From Clostridium sp. (GTDB lineage Bacteria; Bacillota; Clostridia; Clostridiales; Clostridiaceae): 64,000 bases of DNA. The position numbers and the translations under genes were made by a program. The notes below the pieces were generated by a model, which was given only the letters and a program-made list of their open reading frames with translations, made no database searches and was not told where the DNA came from. Shown here in pieces: positions 51,183 through 60,068 of this stretch; positions within the stretch are counted from its first letter, which is position 1; each line of letters starts with the position of its first letter. The stretch covers positions 1-64,000 of the forward strand of contig NZ_JAKVOI010000001.1 in the NCBI RefSeq assembly GCF_022482905.1, read 5' to 3'.

Positions 51183-51962
51183 GTGATTAAAATTAAAAAT
51201 GTGTCCAAGGTATACAAATCTGATAAAAATATAAAAAATAAAGAAGTTTTAGCATTGAAAGATATTAATTTAGTTATTGAGGATAATCAATTTATCTGCC
51301 TTTTAGGTCCATCGGGATGTGGAAAAAGTACATTGTTAAGGATAATTGCAGGATTGGATTTACCTACAGAAGGAACTGTTGAAATAAATAATGAAGTTAT
51401 TGACAAGCCTAACAAGGATAGTTCTATGGTATTTCAAGATTATGCTTTATTTCCATGGAAAACAGTTATAGAAAATGTGGAATTTGGTTTAAAATTGAGG
51501 AAAATTCCAAAAAATGAGGCAAAGAATAAAGCCCTTAGATATCTAAAACTTGTTAATATGGAAAAATTCAAAGATGCTTATATACATCAATTATCTGGTG
51601 GAATGAAACAAAGAGTGGCGATAGCAAGAGCACTGGTTATTGAACCTGAGATACTTTTAATGGATGAGCCTTTTGGGGCATTAGATACTTTTACAAGAAT
51701 GCAATTGCAGGATGAATTGATTGATATATGCAAAAAGCGGAATTTAAGTGTTGTATTTGTCACTCATGATATTGAGGAGGCTGTATATTTGGGAGATAAA
51801 ATTGCAATCATGAAGTCAAATCCCGGGAACATAAATTCCTTGATGGAAATTTCACTGGATAAGCCTAGGAATAGAATTGATAATGGCTTTGTGAATTATA
51901 GAAATTCAGTATACAAAGAATTTTCTTTGGCTAAAGATATGAAACCAGAATATAGTATATAA
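51183..51962 (+). CDS. ssuB: ABC transporter ATPase, SsuB-like
   Basis: The 259-residue ATPase has Walker A LLGPSGCGKST (near residue 40), a Q-loop in MVFQDYALFPWKT, the signature HQLSGGMKQRVAIARAL, Walker B ILLMDEPFGALD and the switch histidine VTHDIEEAV. This is the SsuB/TauB/NrtD class, pairing with the permease before it. Start is GTG 51183. Confidence 0.94.
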   Translation: MIKIKNVSKVYKSDKNIKNKEVLALKDINLVIEDNQFICLLGPSGCGKSTLLRIIAGLDLPTEGTVEINNEVIDKPNKDSSMVFQDYALFPWKTVIENVEFGLKLRKIPKNEAKNKALRYLKLVNMEKFKDAYIHQLSGGMKQRVAIARALVIEPEILLMDEPFGALDTFTRMQLQDELIDICKKRNLSVVFVTHDIEEAVYLGDKIAIMKSNPGNINSLMEISLDKPRNRIDNGFVNYRNSVYKEFSLAKDMKPEYSI

Positions 51963-51983
51963 CTTTTATTAGGAGGTAAGGTA

Positions 51984-53849
51984 ATGAGTTTTGAGAGAAT
52001 AAAAGCTGATGTATGCATTGTAGGTGGTGGTAGTGCAGGAACTATCGCAGCAATTAAAGCAAAAGAAAAGAATCCGGATTCGGTTGTAATTATATTTGAC
52101 AAGGGGCCAATTGAAACATCTGGAGCAATAGGAAGAGGGATGGATGCACTTAATATAGTAGCAAGTCCCGGCTATTCAACTCCAGAAGATGTAGTTGAAG
52201 CACTTACGAAAGTAACAGAAGGTATTTTGGATCAGGAACCAGCCTATGTTTTAGGACAAAAAAGTATTCAGGTTATAAAAGATTTGGAAGATTATACTGG
52301 TAGAGAGCCTGGAGATTTATTTCCTATTGATGAAAATGGAAATTATAAGACAAATTATCTTCATCCTGTAGATCATCCCCTATATCTTGCCATGGATGGA
52401 GAAGATATAAAGAGGGGTTTAGCTGAAAGGGTAAAAAAGTTAGGCGTGAAGGTATTTAACTTTACACCTGCTGTGAAACTATTTACTACAAATGGAAAAA
52501 TTTCAGGCCTGCTTGCATTTAATATTCGAACGGGAAAGATCTTTGTAGTAAATACACCGGCAGTTATACTTACAGCAGGTGCAGTAGGTAAATTTGGACT
52601 TCCTAAAGATGGATACTTAAGTGGAACATATGAGTTCCCAGGAAATACTGGAGAGGGTTTTTCTCTGGCATATCGAGCGGGTGCCGAATTGGTTAATCTT
52701 GAATGTTTTCAAACCAATTTATTGATGAAAGATTATAATGGACCAGCATGTGGATATGTTGTAATACCAAGAGGTGGATATGGAGTAAATGCCCTGGGTA
52801 AGAGATATTGGACCCATGGTTATTGGTCCGGAGATATGTTCCTGGCTGTATGGCGTGAATTCTTAGAAGGCAAAGGTCCAGTATATTTAAAAATGGATCA
52901 TCTGCCTAAAGAGACTATAATCGGATTAGAAAAAATTCTTTGGGGAACAGAACGAACTACTCGAGGATTATTTCATAAACAACGAGGAGAAGATTATAGG
53001 AAATGGGATTCTGTAGAGCAGGATATGGAAGAAATAACTTTATGCAGTGGTCATAGCATGTCTGGAATAAAGGTCAATAAAGATACAGAGACAAGTGTTG
53101 CTGGACTATATGCGGCTGGAGATTGTGCAGCTGTACCTCATCAATATCTTACAGGAGCATTTGTATTTGGAAGTATAGCAGGTGAAAAAGCAGTTGAATA
53201 TTCCAAATTACATGAAGCTGAAAATATTGATGAAGATATAGATAATATTGTAAAAGAAATAGAATTACCGCTAAATAATGTTGAGGGATTGAATGTAGAA
53301 GATGTGGAATATAAAATTAGAGCTAGAATAAGTCAGTATTTAACACCTCCTAAGAGTGATCCTCTCATGGAAAAAATGCTTTGGTGGGTTGACAGGATAA
53401 GAAAAGAGGATATAAAAAGAATAAAAGTAAGTGATTATCATGATCTGATAAAAGTTACAGAAGTAAATAGTATTTTGGATTGTGCTGAGATGGCAGCTAA
53501 GGCTTCGTTATACAGGACTGAAAGCAGATGGGGACTTGGACATTATCGTTTGGCATATCCTAAAAGGGATCCTAATTGGGAACATAAATGGGTGGTAATA
53601 CAAAAAGATTTGGAAAATAATGAAATGAGACTGTTTAAAAAAGAAGTACCGGAACATAAATGGAAGTTTGAAGAGAAATTAGAATATGAATACCCAATTT
53701 TAAATGTGGATATAGGAAAAGGATATGTTCCTCCTAAAAATGGGGATAGAGATCCATGGATAGAGGAGAAATTTAAAAGAGAGGGATTTGATATTCCCAA
53801 AAGAATTGTTCCAGAATTTAATGGAGGTAATAGAGATGAGCAGAAATAA
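51984..53849 (+). CDS. AprA/fumarate-reductase-like flavoprotein
   Basis: The 621-residue protein opens with the FAD motif ADVCIVGGGSAGTIAAIKA and contains GPIETSGAIGRGMDALN, TAGAVGKFGLP and AGLYAAGDCAAVPHQYLTGAFVFGSIAG, the layout of the succinate dehydrogenase/APS reductase flavoprotein family. Its 3' end overlaps a small two-cluster ferredoxin gene, the same pairing as AprA-AprB. It belongs to the SAM-controlled transporter operon, so it probably reduces or cleaves the imported sulfur compound, or APS. It has no signal peptide and is cytoplasmic. The substrate is not shown by sequence alone. Confidence 0.82.
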   Translation: MSFERIKADVCIVGGGSAGTIAAIKAKEKNPDSVVIIFDKGPIETSGAIGRGMDALNIVASPGYSTPEDVVEALTKVTEGILDQEPAYVLGQKSIQVIKDLEDYTGREPGDLFPIDENGNYKTNYLHPVDHPLYLAMDGEDIKRGLAERVKKLGVKVFNFTPAVKLFTTNGKISGLLAFNIRTGKIFVVNTPAVILTAGAVGKFGLPKDGYLSGTYEFPGNTGEGFSLAYRAGAELVNLECFQTNLLMKDYNGPACGYVVIPRGGYGVNALGKRYWTHGYWSGDMFLAVWREFLEGKGPVYLKMDHLPKETIIGLEKILWGTERTTRGLFHKQRGEDYRKWDSVEQDMEEITLCSGHSMSGIKVNKDTETSVAGLYAAGDCAAVPHQYLTGAFVFGSIAGEKAVEYSKLHEAENIDEDIDNIVKEIELPLNNVEGLNVEDVEYKIRARISQYLTPPKSDPLMEKMLWWVDRIRKEDIKRIKVSDYHDLIKVTEVNSILDCAEMAAKASLYRTESRWGLGHYRLAYPKRDPNWEHKWVVIQKDLENNEMRLFKKEVPEHKWKFEEKLEYEYPILNVDIGKGYVPPKNGDRDPWIEEKFKREGFDIPKRIVPEFNGGNRDEQK

Positions 53850-54063
53850 TAGAAGGGACTATCAATGGATAAACTTTGATGCAGATAAATGTGTTTCCTG
53901 TGGCCTGTGTGTTAATTATTGTCCAAGGGATGTTTTGAGAATTGGAGAAGATGGAGTGCCATTTATGAAATATAAAAATGATTGTTGGTATTGTGATGCC
54001 TGCTCATATGTTTGCCCTAAAAATGCAATAGAATTAACAGAAGTTCCATATTTAATAAAATAA
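53836..54063 (+). CDS. Two-[4Fe-4S] ferredoxin subunit (AprB-like, short)
   Basis: The 75-residue protein has CVSCGLCVNYCPRDVL and CWYCDACSYVCPKNAI, two complete 4Fe-4S sites, and little else. It is much shorter than classical AprB, which has a long C-terminal tail embracing AprA. Start ATG 53836 lies behind GGAGGTAATAG, inside the flavoprotein gene end, so the two are coupled. It would pass electrons to the flavoprotein. Confidence 0.88.
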   Translation: MSRNNRRDYQWINFDADKCVSCGLCVNYCPRDVLRIGEDGVPFMKYKNDCWYCDACSYVCPKNAIELTEVPYLIK

Positions 54064-54097
54064 TACAAATTATCTATGGCTTAGTTTGAAATTAACA

Positions 54098-54127
54098 TTT
54101 ACAAATTAATCATAATATGTTATTATA
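54098..54127 (+). promoter_or_regulatory. Promoter before SAM riboswitch 2
   Basis: TTTACA (54098-54103) and TATTAT (54122-54127) with an 18-base spacer lie 26 bases before the aptamer, parallel to the arrangement at riboswitch 1. Confidence 0.6.
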
Positions 54128-54151
54128 TAGGAAATTGAAAAAAGAATAACT

Positions 54152-54305
54152 TCTTATCAAGAGTGATGGAGGGACTGGCCCTATGATATCCGGCAACCTG
54201 AATGAATTTTATGTTCAACGGTGCTAATTCCAGCAGGTAAATCCTGAAAGATGAGAGACAAAAGGACATGACTTCCTGTGGTTTCTCCGCAGGAAGTTTT
54301 TTAAT
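54152..54305 (+). promoter_or_regulatory. SAM-I (S-box) riboswitch 2
   Basis: All S-box core segments recur: TTCTTATCAAGAGTGATGG, GAGGGACTGGCCC, GATATCCGGCAACC, GGTGCTAATTCC and GATGAGAG. The terminator uses ACTTCCTG (54272) with CAGGAAGT (54291) and TTTTT. The close likeness to riboswitch 1 over the aptamer, the terminator and the preceding AGGAAATTGAAAAAAG suggests local duplication. Confidence 0.96.
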
Positions 54306-54393
54306 TTTAATTTACTGGAAAAGCCAGAGATTAGATTTTATTAATATAAATAGATCTAATCTCTCTTTAAATATAAAATAAGGAGTTGATCAC

Positions 54394-55728
54394 GTGTCTG
54401 AGAAGAAATTCAATTCGAAGGAAAATGGCTGGAGTGATCTTGTCAAAAAGGAAGACTGGTGGGCAGTATGGATAGGATTGATTCTGGTAGTGGCGGCAGT
54501 TGTTTTTTGGTCTTCTGGAAGCTCAATAAAATTTATTACCGCCAAAATTCCAAAATGGACAAATATAAGTGCTCTTTTCTCTGCACTGGGAAATAACATC
54601 TGGTCCATTGTACTTCTGTTTGTTGTATTTTTAATATTATTTTCTATTGTAAATTTATTTTTACATTACAAGTTTAAGGACTTTTTCATAGGATTTTTAC
54701 TTTTATTTATTTTGAGTGTTATAATTAATTCTTTTAGTTCCTGGAGCTGGGCACAAAAATATAATCTTGAAGCACCACTTGTTGCCTTGTTCATAGGACT
54801 TATAATCAGTAATTTACTTTCTATTCCGAGATGGTTTGAAACAGCACTCAGAACAGAGCTATATGTAAAAGTAGGTATTGTACTTTTAGGTGCTACACTT
54901 CCCTTCACACTAATTGTAAAAGCTGGTCCCGTTGCATTTTTACAGGCGACTTTAATTGCAGTTTCAACGTTTTTGATAATTTATTTTGTAGGTACAAAAT
55001 GGCTGGGATTGGATAAGAGATTTGCTGCCACTTTAGGGGCTGGCGGTTCCATCTGTGGAGTTTCAGCGTCAATAGCTGTAGGAAGTGCCATACAGACGAA
55101 AAAAGAACATGTGTCTGTAGCCATCTCCCTAGTAGTGGCCTGGGCGGTTGTGATGATTTTTGTACTTTCCATATTTATAAAAGTTACGGGCATACCTGCA
55201 GGGGCAGCAGGGGCATGGATTGGAACATCTGAATTTGCAGATGCTGCAGGAGTTACGGCAGCTAGTTCTTTTGGAGATAAAGCCATAACCACATTTACTC
55301 TTATGAAGGTTGTAGGTCGTGATATATTTATTGGAATCTGGTGCTTTATTCTCGCTATAATCTCCATTACTAAATGGGAAAATAAAGAAACCGGTGTAAA
55401 GGCCAATGCCTCTGATATCTGGCATAGATTTCCCAAATTTGTAATTGGATTTTTTGTAGCCTCAATATTTCTTACTATTTTGCTTTCAAGTGCTTCTCCT
55501 GCTGCTGCAGCAGCCATTAATTCCAATATAATTGCTCCAATTAAAGAGATCAGAACCTGGGCATTCACTTTTTGTTTCCTTTCCATTGGACTTACTACCC
55601 GCTTTAGACAGCTTACAGCTGTCGGCTGGAAGCCTTTTGCTGCATTTTCAGCTGGAGCAGTGGTAAATGTCATACTTGGATATTTGTTTTCTGTGGTGAT
55701 TTTAGGATCTTATTGGTCAAGCTTATAG
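54394..55728 (+). CDS. YeiH-family putative sulfur-anion transporter
   Basis: The 444-residue protein has about ten membrane spans and the UPF0324/YeiH signatures VKVGIVLLGATLPFTLI, TLGAGGSICGVSASIAVGSAIQTKK and FLSIGLTTRFRQL. Relatives are annotated as putative sulfate exporters or linked to sulfonate use, none with firm biochemical proof that I can cite. SAM control here supports a sulfur substrate. Start is GTG 54394 behind AAGGAGTTGATCAC. It would move sulfate, sulfite or a product of the neighbouring operon. Confidence 0.88.
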   Translation: MSEKKFNSKENGWSDLVKKEDWWAVWIGLILVVAAVVFWSSGSSIKFITAKIPKWTNISALFSALGNNIWSIVLLFVVFLILFSIVNLFLHYKFKDFFIGFLLLFILSVIINSFSSWSWAQKYNLEAPLVALFIGLIISNLLSIPRWFETALRTELYVKVGIVLLGATLPFTLIVKAGPVAFLQATLIAVSTFLIIYFVGTKWLGLDKRFAATLGAGGSICGVSASIAVGSAIQTKKEHVSVAISLVVAWAVVMIFVLSIFIKVTGIPAGAAGAWIGTSEFADAAGVTAASSFGDKAITTFTLMKVVGRDIFIGIWCFILAIISITKWENKETGVKANASDIWHRFPKFVIGFFVASIFLTILLSSASPAAAAAINSNIIAPIKEIRTWAFTFCFLSIGLTTRFRQLTAVGWKPFAAFSAGAVVNVILGYLFSVVILGSYWSSL

Positions 55729-55744
55729 GGTGGAATTCAAATTT

Positions 55745-55785
55745 GAAAAAAGGGGATATCCTTATTCAGGATGTCCTCTTTTTAA
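55745..55785 (+). terminator. Terminator after the YeiH-family gene
   Basis: AAAAAGGGGATATCC and GGATGTCCTCTTTTT form a long stem with minor mismatches. It can work in both directions, serving the leftward gene that ends close by. Confidence 0.75.
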
Positions 55786-55803
55786 ATTGGAAAACCTATT
55801 AAA

Positions 55804-56148
55804 CTAAAGTATTCCCCATTTTCTCCCGTATTCTACTTTCAGAATGTATTCTTCATCCTTAAATCCATTCTCTTTCAACATTTTAACTGCATAGTTGAAA
55901 TCAAAAGTCTCGGTTTCCATAATTATTCTGTCTTTCTTAGCAGTGATCATCCAGTCATTATGGGCTGATTTTAAAATTTCCAGCATTGAGGCAATTCTTG
56001 AAAGACGCTGCTCCAGCAAGTGACCCCAATTTTTCAATGATTCAGCAGCTGTTTCCGTGTCCTCCAGTTTGGAGACTTTTGGGCAGGATTGAAAAAATTC
56101 AAAGATTATACGGACATTTTGTATACATGTGATTTGCTCCTTATTCAC
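55804..56148 (-). CDS. Hypothetical protein, 114 residues
   Basis: The protein is soluble and helical, with one likely long helix pair (ETAAESLKNWGHLLEQRLSRIASMLEILKSAHNDWMITAKKDR) and a C-terminal KENGFKDEEYILKVEYGRKWGIL. I do not recognise a family. It is transcribed toward the YeiH gene and away from etfB, with both neighbouring operons on the other strand. The start at 56148 has only a modest AAGGAAG upstream. Confidence 0.7.
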   Translation of the reverse strand: MNKEQITCIQNVRIIFEFFQSCPKVSKLEDTETAAESLKNWGHLLEQRLSRIASMLEILKSAHNDWMITAKKDRIIMETETFDFNYAVKMLKENGFKDEEYILKVEYGRKWGIL

Positions 56149-56306
56149 CGATAAATACTTCCTTTCCTAAATGAATCTAATATATACTATTTTATATTTT
56201 ATTTTAAAATGCAGCAATAAGTAAATCTTTATAAGCACTTCATATCTTCTTCATAGCCAATCTATATAATAAAATTTAAAATTAGCAATAAGGAGTTGAC
56301 GGCAAT

Positions 56307-57116
56307 TTGCATACTTTAGTTTGTGTAAAACAAGTACCAGATACTACAGAAATTAAAATGGACCCAAAGACTAATACTCTGGACAGATCGAGTGCACCTA
56401 CGATTTTTAATCCATATGATGCTCACGCACTTGAAGAAGCTGTTAGAATCAAGCGGAAATTTGGCGGCAGGATTTCTGTAATCTCAATGGGACCGCCTCA
56501 AGCACAAGAGGTGATTAAAAAATCCATTGAAATGGGTGCAGACGAAGGATATCTGCTTTCAGATCGTGCCTTTGCCGGTTCGGATACATTGGCAACGAGT
56601 TATATACTTGCAATGGGTATAAAAAAAATAATGGAAAATGAAAATATAAATATAATATTTTGCGGCAAGCAGGCTATAGATGGAGATACGGCCCAGGTTG
56701 GGCCTGGCATTGCTTCCAGGCTTGGTATAACTCAGCTGACTTATGTTGAGAAGATACAAAGTTTAGATCTGAAGGAGAGTACTGTTACAGTACACAGAAA
56801 AATTGACAGTGGATATGAAGTTGTGCAGTCAAAGCTTCCCTGTCTTATTACAGTAGAAAAAAGTATCAATGAGCTAAGTTTTTCTCCACTGCCAAATATG
56901 ATTAGGGCAGCACGCTACAGAGCAAAAATTTGGGGAATCAATGATTTTAATGCTGATTTAAACCAATTGGGATTAAAGGGGTCTCCAACATCAGTTAGAC
57001 GTATTTTCCCACCGGCCCAGAGATCTGGTGGAGAATTGCTCCATGGCAGTACTGATGAAGTTGTAAAAATACTTGTAGATAAATTAAAAGGAGGAATAAT
57101 TAAATGCCAATCATAG
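56307..57116 (+). CDS. etfB: Electron transfer flavoprotein beta subunit (FixA/EtfB)
   Basis: The 269-residue protein has the EtfB features LVCVKQVPDTTEIKMDPKTNTLDR, NPYDAHALEEAVRIKRKFGG, AFAGSDTLATSYIL and FCGKQAIDGDTAQVGPGIASRL. In bifurcating Etfs this subunit binds the FAD that splits NADH electrons. Start is TTG 56307 behind TAAGGAGTTGACGGCAA; a candidate TATAAT lies at 56265. It overlaps etfA by 13 bases and heads an etfBA-fixCX operon. Confidence 0.95.
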   Translation: MHTLVCVKQVPDTTEIKMDPKTNTLDRSSAPTIFNPYDAHALEEAVRIKRKFGGRISVISMGPPQAQEVIKKSIEMGADEGYLLSDRAFAGSDTLATSYILAMGIKKIMENENINIIFCGKQAIDGDTAQVGPGIASRLGITQLTYVEKIQSLDLKESTVTVHRKIDSGYEVVQSKLPCLITVEKSINELSFSPLPNMIRAARYRAKIWGINDFNADLNQLGLKGSPTSVRRIFPPAQRSGGELLHGSTDEVVKILVDKLKGGIIKCQS

Positions 57117-58402
57117 TTGGAGATTCCTGCATAGGCTGCCAGTCATGTATTTCCAATTGTCCTGTTGGAGCTTTAGAAATGAATGGCGAAGATAAACTAA
57201 CAGTCAATGCTGAAAAATGTATCGATTGTGGAAAATGCATTTCCATATGCCCGGTGTCAGCTTTAAACAATCCTGATAATAAAAAAAATAATAAGATAGT
57301 GCTGCAAGAGAGATCTTCTTTAAAATCTCCCATCAAGTCATGTGACAATACTGAAGGCATATGGGTTTTTGCAGAGCAATTGGAAGGAGAACTTGCTTCT
57401 GTCACCCTGGAACTGATAGGGGAGTCAAAGAAACTTGCTTCAAAATTAAATGTAATAGTATCTGCTGTTCTATTTGGAGATAAAGTAGAGAATTTAGTTT
57501 CTGTACTTTTTGAATATGGTGCTGATAAAGTGTATCTAGTAGACAATCCGGTGTTTCACTTCTACAGGGCGGAGACCTATAGTAAAGCCTTTTGTTACCT
57601 GATAGATAAGTATAAACCGGAAATATTGCTTATAGGTGCTACCACAACAGGACGAGATTTGGCTGGTGCAGTTGCCACTTCCATGAAAACGGGGCTTACA
57701 GCCGACTGTACCAAGCTTGATATTGATTTGGAAAAAGGAATATTGCTTGCCAGCAGACCTGCTTTTGGTGGGAATATTATGGCCACCATAGTATGCAAGG
57801 ATCGCAGGCCTCAAATGGCCACAGTTCGGCCGAGGGTTATGAAAATGCCTGAACCCAAATTGGATAGAAGGGGTTTTATAATAAGAGAAAAATTTACTAT
57901 TGACGAAAGTTCTCTGCGAACCAAGGTGCTGGAAATAGTCAGGCAAAAGTCGGAAGATGTGAGGCTTGAAGATGCGAAAATTATAGTCTGCGGAGGACGT
58001 GGGGTACAGAATGAAGAAGGTTTTATGCTTTTGGAAAAGTTAGCAAGAGTACTTGGAGGAGTTGTGGCGGGAAGTCGTGGCGCTGTGGATAAGGGTTTGA
58101 TAGATTACAGGCATCAAGTTGGACAAACGGGCCAGACTGTATCACCAAAATTATATTTTGCAATAGGAATTTCTGGAGCTGTTCAACATGTTATTGGAAT
58201 GCAGGGAGCTGAAACTATAGTCGCAGTTAATACAGATAAAGAATGCCCGATGATGAAACTTGCCACATACAGTATAGCTGGAGATTTATTTGAAGTGCTG
58301 CCTAAAATGATTGAAAGTTTTAAACAAGTCCTATCAGATAGTTATGAGATAAATGCCAATAGTTTGCATAACAGAATAAAGGGGGCAGGCAAAATTGACT
58401 GA
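57104..58402 (+). CDS. etfA: Electron transfer flavoprotein alpha with ferredoxin domain (FixB/EtfA)
   Basis: Residues 1-65 are a two-[4Fe-4S] ferredoxin (CIGCQSCISNCPVGAL, CIDCGKCISICPVSAL). The rest is EtfA, with the FAD region GSRGAVDKGLIDYRHQVGQTGQTVSPKLYFAIGISGAVQHV. Fused ferredoxin domains occur in clostridial bifurcating or confurcating EtfA. The length, 432 residues, reflects the fusion. It would pass the low-potential electron to ferredoxin and the high-potential one, through FixC, to a quinone or other acceptor. Confidence 0.94.
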   Translation: MPIIVGDSCIGCQSCISNCPVGALEMNGEDKLTVNAEKCIDCGKCISICPVSALNNPDNKKNNKIVLQERSSLKSPIKSCDNTEGIWVFAEQLEGELASVTLELIGESKKLASKLNVIVSAVLFGDKVENLVSVLFEYGADKVYLVDNPVFHFYRAETYSKAFCYLIDKYKPEILLIGATTTGRDLAGAVATSMKTGLTADCTKLDIDLEKGILLASRPAFGGNIMATIVCKDRRPQMATVRPRVMKMPEPKLDRRGFIIREKFTIDESSLRTKVLEIVRQKSEDVRLEDAKIIVCGGRGVQNEEGFMLLEKLARVLGGVVAGSRGAVDKGLIDYRHQVGQTGQTVSPKLYFAIGISGAVQHVIGMQGAETIVAVNTDKECPMMKLATYSIAGDLFEVLPKMIESFKQVLSDSYEINANSLHNRIKGAGKID

Positions 58403-59690
58403 AAAATTTGATGCTGTTGTTGTTGGTGCAGGTGTTGCAGGCCTTGCATCGGCATATGTAATGGCAAAAGAAGGCCTTAATGTCATTGTTGTTGAAAAAG
58501 GGAAACATCCTGGATCAAAAAATGTTATGGGTGGAGTATTATATCGTCAAATGATGGAGGAAATTATACCAGATTTTTGGAAAGATGCTCCACTGGAACG
58601 CCCTATTATTGAGCAGAATTTCTGGATCTTGGGAAAAAACTCTGTAGTTAAAACTGGATATAGGGGTATGGAATGGGGAAAAATCCCGTATAATAATTTT
58701 ACAGTATTCAGAGGAAAGTTTGATCATTGGTTTGCTAAAAAGTGTGAGGAAGCTGGAGCACTGATCATTAATGAAACTGTGGTAAAAGAATGTATAGTAG
58801 AAAATAATAAGGTTGTTGGTGTAAGGACAGATAGGCCTGAAGGTGAAATTTATGCTAAAGTAGTGGTTCTTGCTGATGGAGTAAATTCACTCCTGGCTAA
58901 AAATCTTGGATTTCACAATGAATGGAATAGAGATCAGGTAGCTCTTGCTGTCATGGAAGAATTAAAGATGCCTTCAGAAAAAATTGAAGAACGTTTCAAT
59001 CTTGATAAAGGTATGGGGGCAACTATAGAAATGTTTGGAGACGGGACACTGGGAATGGTAGGTACCGCATTTATTTATACAAATAAAGAACATATATCTA
59101 TTGGCTGTGGAGCTTTGCTTTCACAGATGTGCAATAAAAACGTGAATCCCTATGAATTATTGGAATATATAAAGCATCATCCAATTATCAGGCCTTTAAT
59201 TGAAGATGGAGAGTCCTGTGAATATTATGCCCATTTAATTCCGGAGGGTGGATATAACAGCATACCTAAGCTTGTTGGCGACGGCATTATAGTAGTGGGA
59301 GATGCTGCCCAATTTGTAAATGGTATTCATCGTGAGGGTTCAAATCTTGGAATGACATCGGGGCGTCTTGCCGCCGAAGCTATAATACGTGCCAGGGAAC
59401 TGGGAAAATTTGATGAGCAAACACTTTCATACTATCAAGACCGTGTAAAAAATAGTTATATAATAAAGGATTTAAAGAAATATAGAAATGCTTCTACAAC
59501 AATGGAAAACAATCCACAATTTTTTAATCATTATATACCAGCAGTCAATAAAGCTATGAGTGAGATGTTCACAGTTGACGGTATGCCTAAATCAAAAAAG
59601 CAGAAGCTGGCTATTAAGTACATGACTTCAGGCAGATCGATATTAGGTTTGGCAAGAGACGGATTAAAGATATGGAGGGCTATGAAATAA
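58395..59690 (+). CDS. fixC: FixC-type flavoprotein: Etf-quinone oxidoreductase
   Basis: The 431-residue flavoprotein starts with FDAVVVGAGVAGLASAYVMAKEGLNVIVVEKG and carries the quinone-oxidoreductase (GG-reductase) signatures KLVGDGIIVVGDAAQFVNGIHREGSNLGMTSGRLAAEAI. Together with FixX it equals the ETF-QO of mitochondria split into two chains. It should take electrons from EtfAB to a membrane quinone. Start is TTG 58395 overlapping etfA; a G-rich site AAAGGGGGCAGG precedes it. Confidence 0.93.
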   Translation: MTEKFDAVVVGAGVAGLASAYVMAKEGLNVIVVEKGKHPGSKNVMGGVLYRQMMEEIIPDFWKDAPLERPIIEQNFWILGKNSVVKTGYRGMEWGKIPYNNFTVFRGKFDHWFAKKCEEAGALIINETVVKECIVENNKVVGVRTDRPEGEIYAKVVVLADGVNSLLAKNLGFHNEWNRDQVALAVMEELKMPSEKIEERFNLDKGMGATIEMFGDGTLGMVGTAFIYTNKEHISIGCGALLSQMCNKNVNPYELLEYIKHHPIIRPLIEDGESCEYYAHLIPEGGYNSIPKLVGDGIIVVGDAAQFVNGIHREGSNLGMTSGRLAAEAIIRARELGKFDEQTLSYYQDRVKNSYIIKDLKKYRNASTTMENNPQFFNHYIPAVNKAMSEMFTVDGMPKSKKQKLAIKYMTSGRSILGLARDGLKIWRAMK

Positions 59691-59977
59691 TGGAAGAAGA
59701 TAAGGTAAGTATTGATGACAAGTTGTTTTTAAATAGCTATAATGTTGACACGATTTCACATCTGGCTATTAAAGATTCTAAAGTATGCCTGAATTGTAGT
59801 GAAAGGATTTGCACTTTTGTCTGTCCTGCCCATGTATATGAATGGAAAGATGGACGTTTGACAGTTAGTTATGAAGGATGTCTTGAATGTGGTGCATGTC
59901 GTATTGGATGCAGGCATGGCAATATTGACTGGACTTATCCAAGAGGAGGATTTGGCATACAGTTCAGATTAGGATAG
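59690..59977 (+). CDS. fixX: FixX ferredoxin-like protein
   Basis: The 95-residue protein starts at the ATG overlapping the fixC stop (TAATGG). It has the FixX arrangement CLNCSERICTFVCPAHVYEW then CLECGACRIGCRHGNIDWTYPRGGFGI, giving the single cluster and C-terminal Tyr-Pro-Arg-Gly-Gly-Phe-Gly end of ETF-QO. It passes electrons within the FixCX unit. Its stop is followed by a strong hairpin. Confidence 0.95.
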   Translation: MEEDKVSIDDKLFLNSYNVDTISHLAIKDSKVCLNCSERICTFVCPAHVYEWKDGRLTVSYEGCLECGACRIGCRHGNIDWTYPRGGFGIQFRLG

Positions 59978-60003
59978 CATGGATTAATTTAAGAGTACTG
60001 CAA

Positions 60004-60037
60004 AGAGACCAGCAGGCTATTTTGTCTGCTGGTCTCT
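60004..60037 (+). promoter_or_regulatory. Strong hairpin between fixX and ubiA
   Basis: AGAGACCAGCAG and CTGCTGGTCTCT form a perfect 12-pair stem around a ten-base loop. No U-run follows. It may be an mRNA-processing or stabilising element, or a partial terminator separating the etf genes from ubiA. Confidence 0.7.
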
Positions 60038-60068
60038 GTAATAATGTTATGGAGGGGAGAAATAAGAT

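Noticed and set aside
54981-55673. Long minus-strand open frame opposite the YeiH-family gene
   Set aside because: Ala/Thr-rich antisense artefact of a hydrophobic membrane-protein gene; no start signals.
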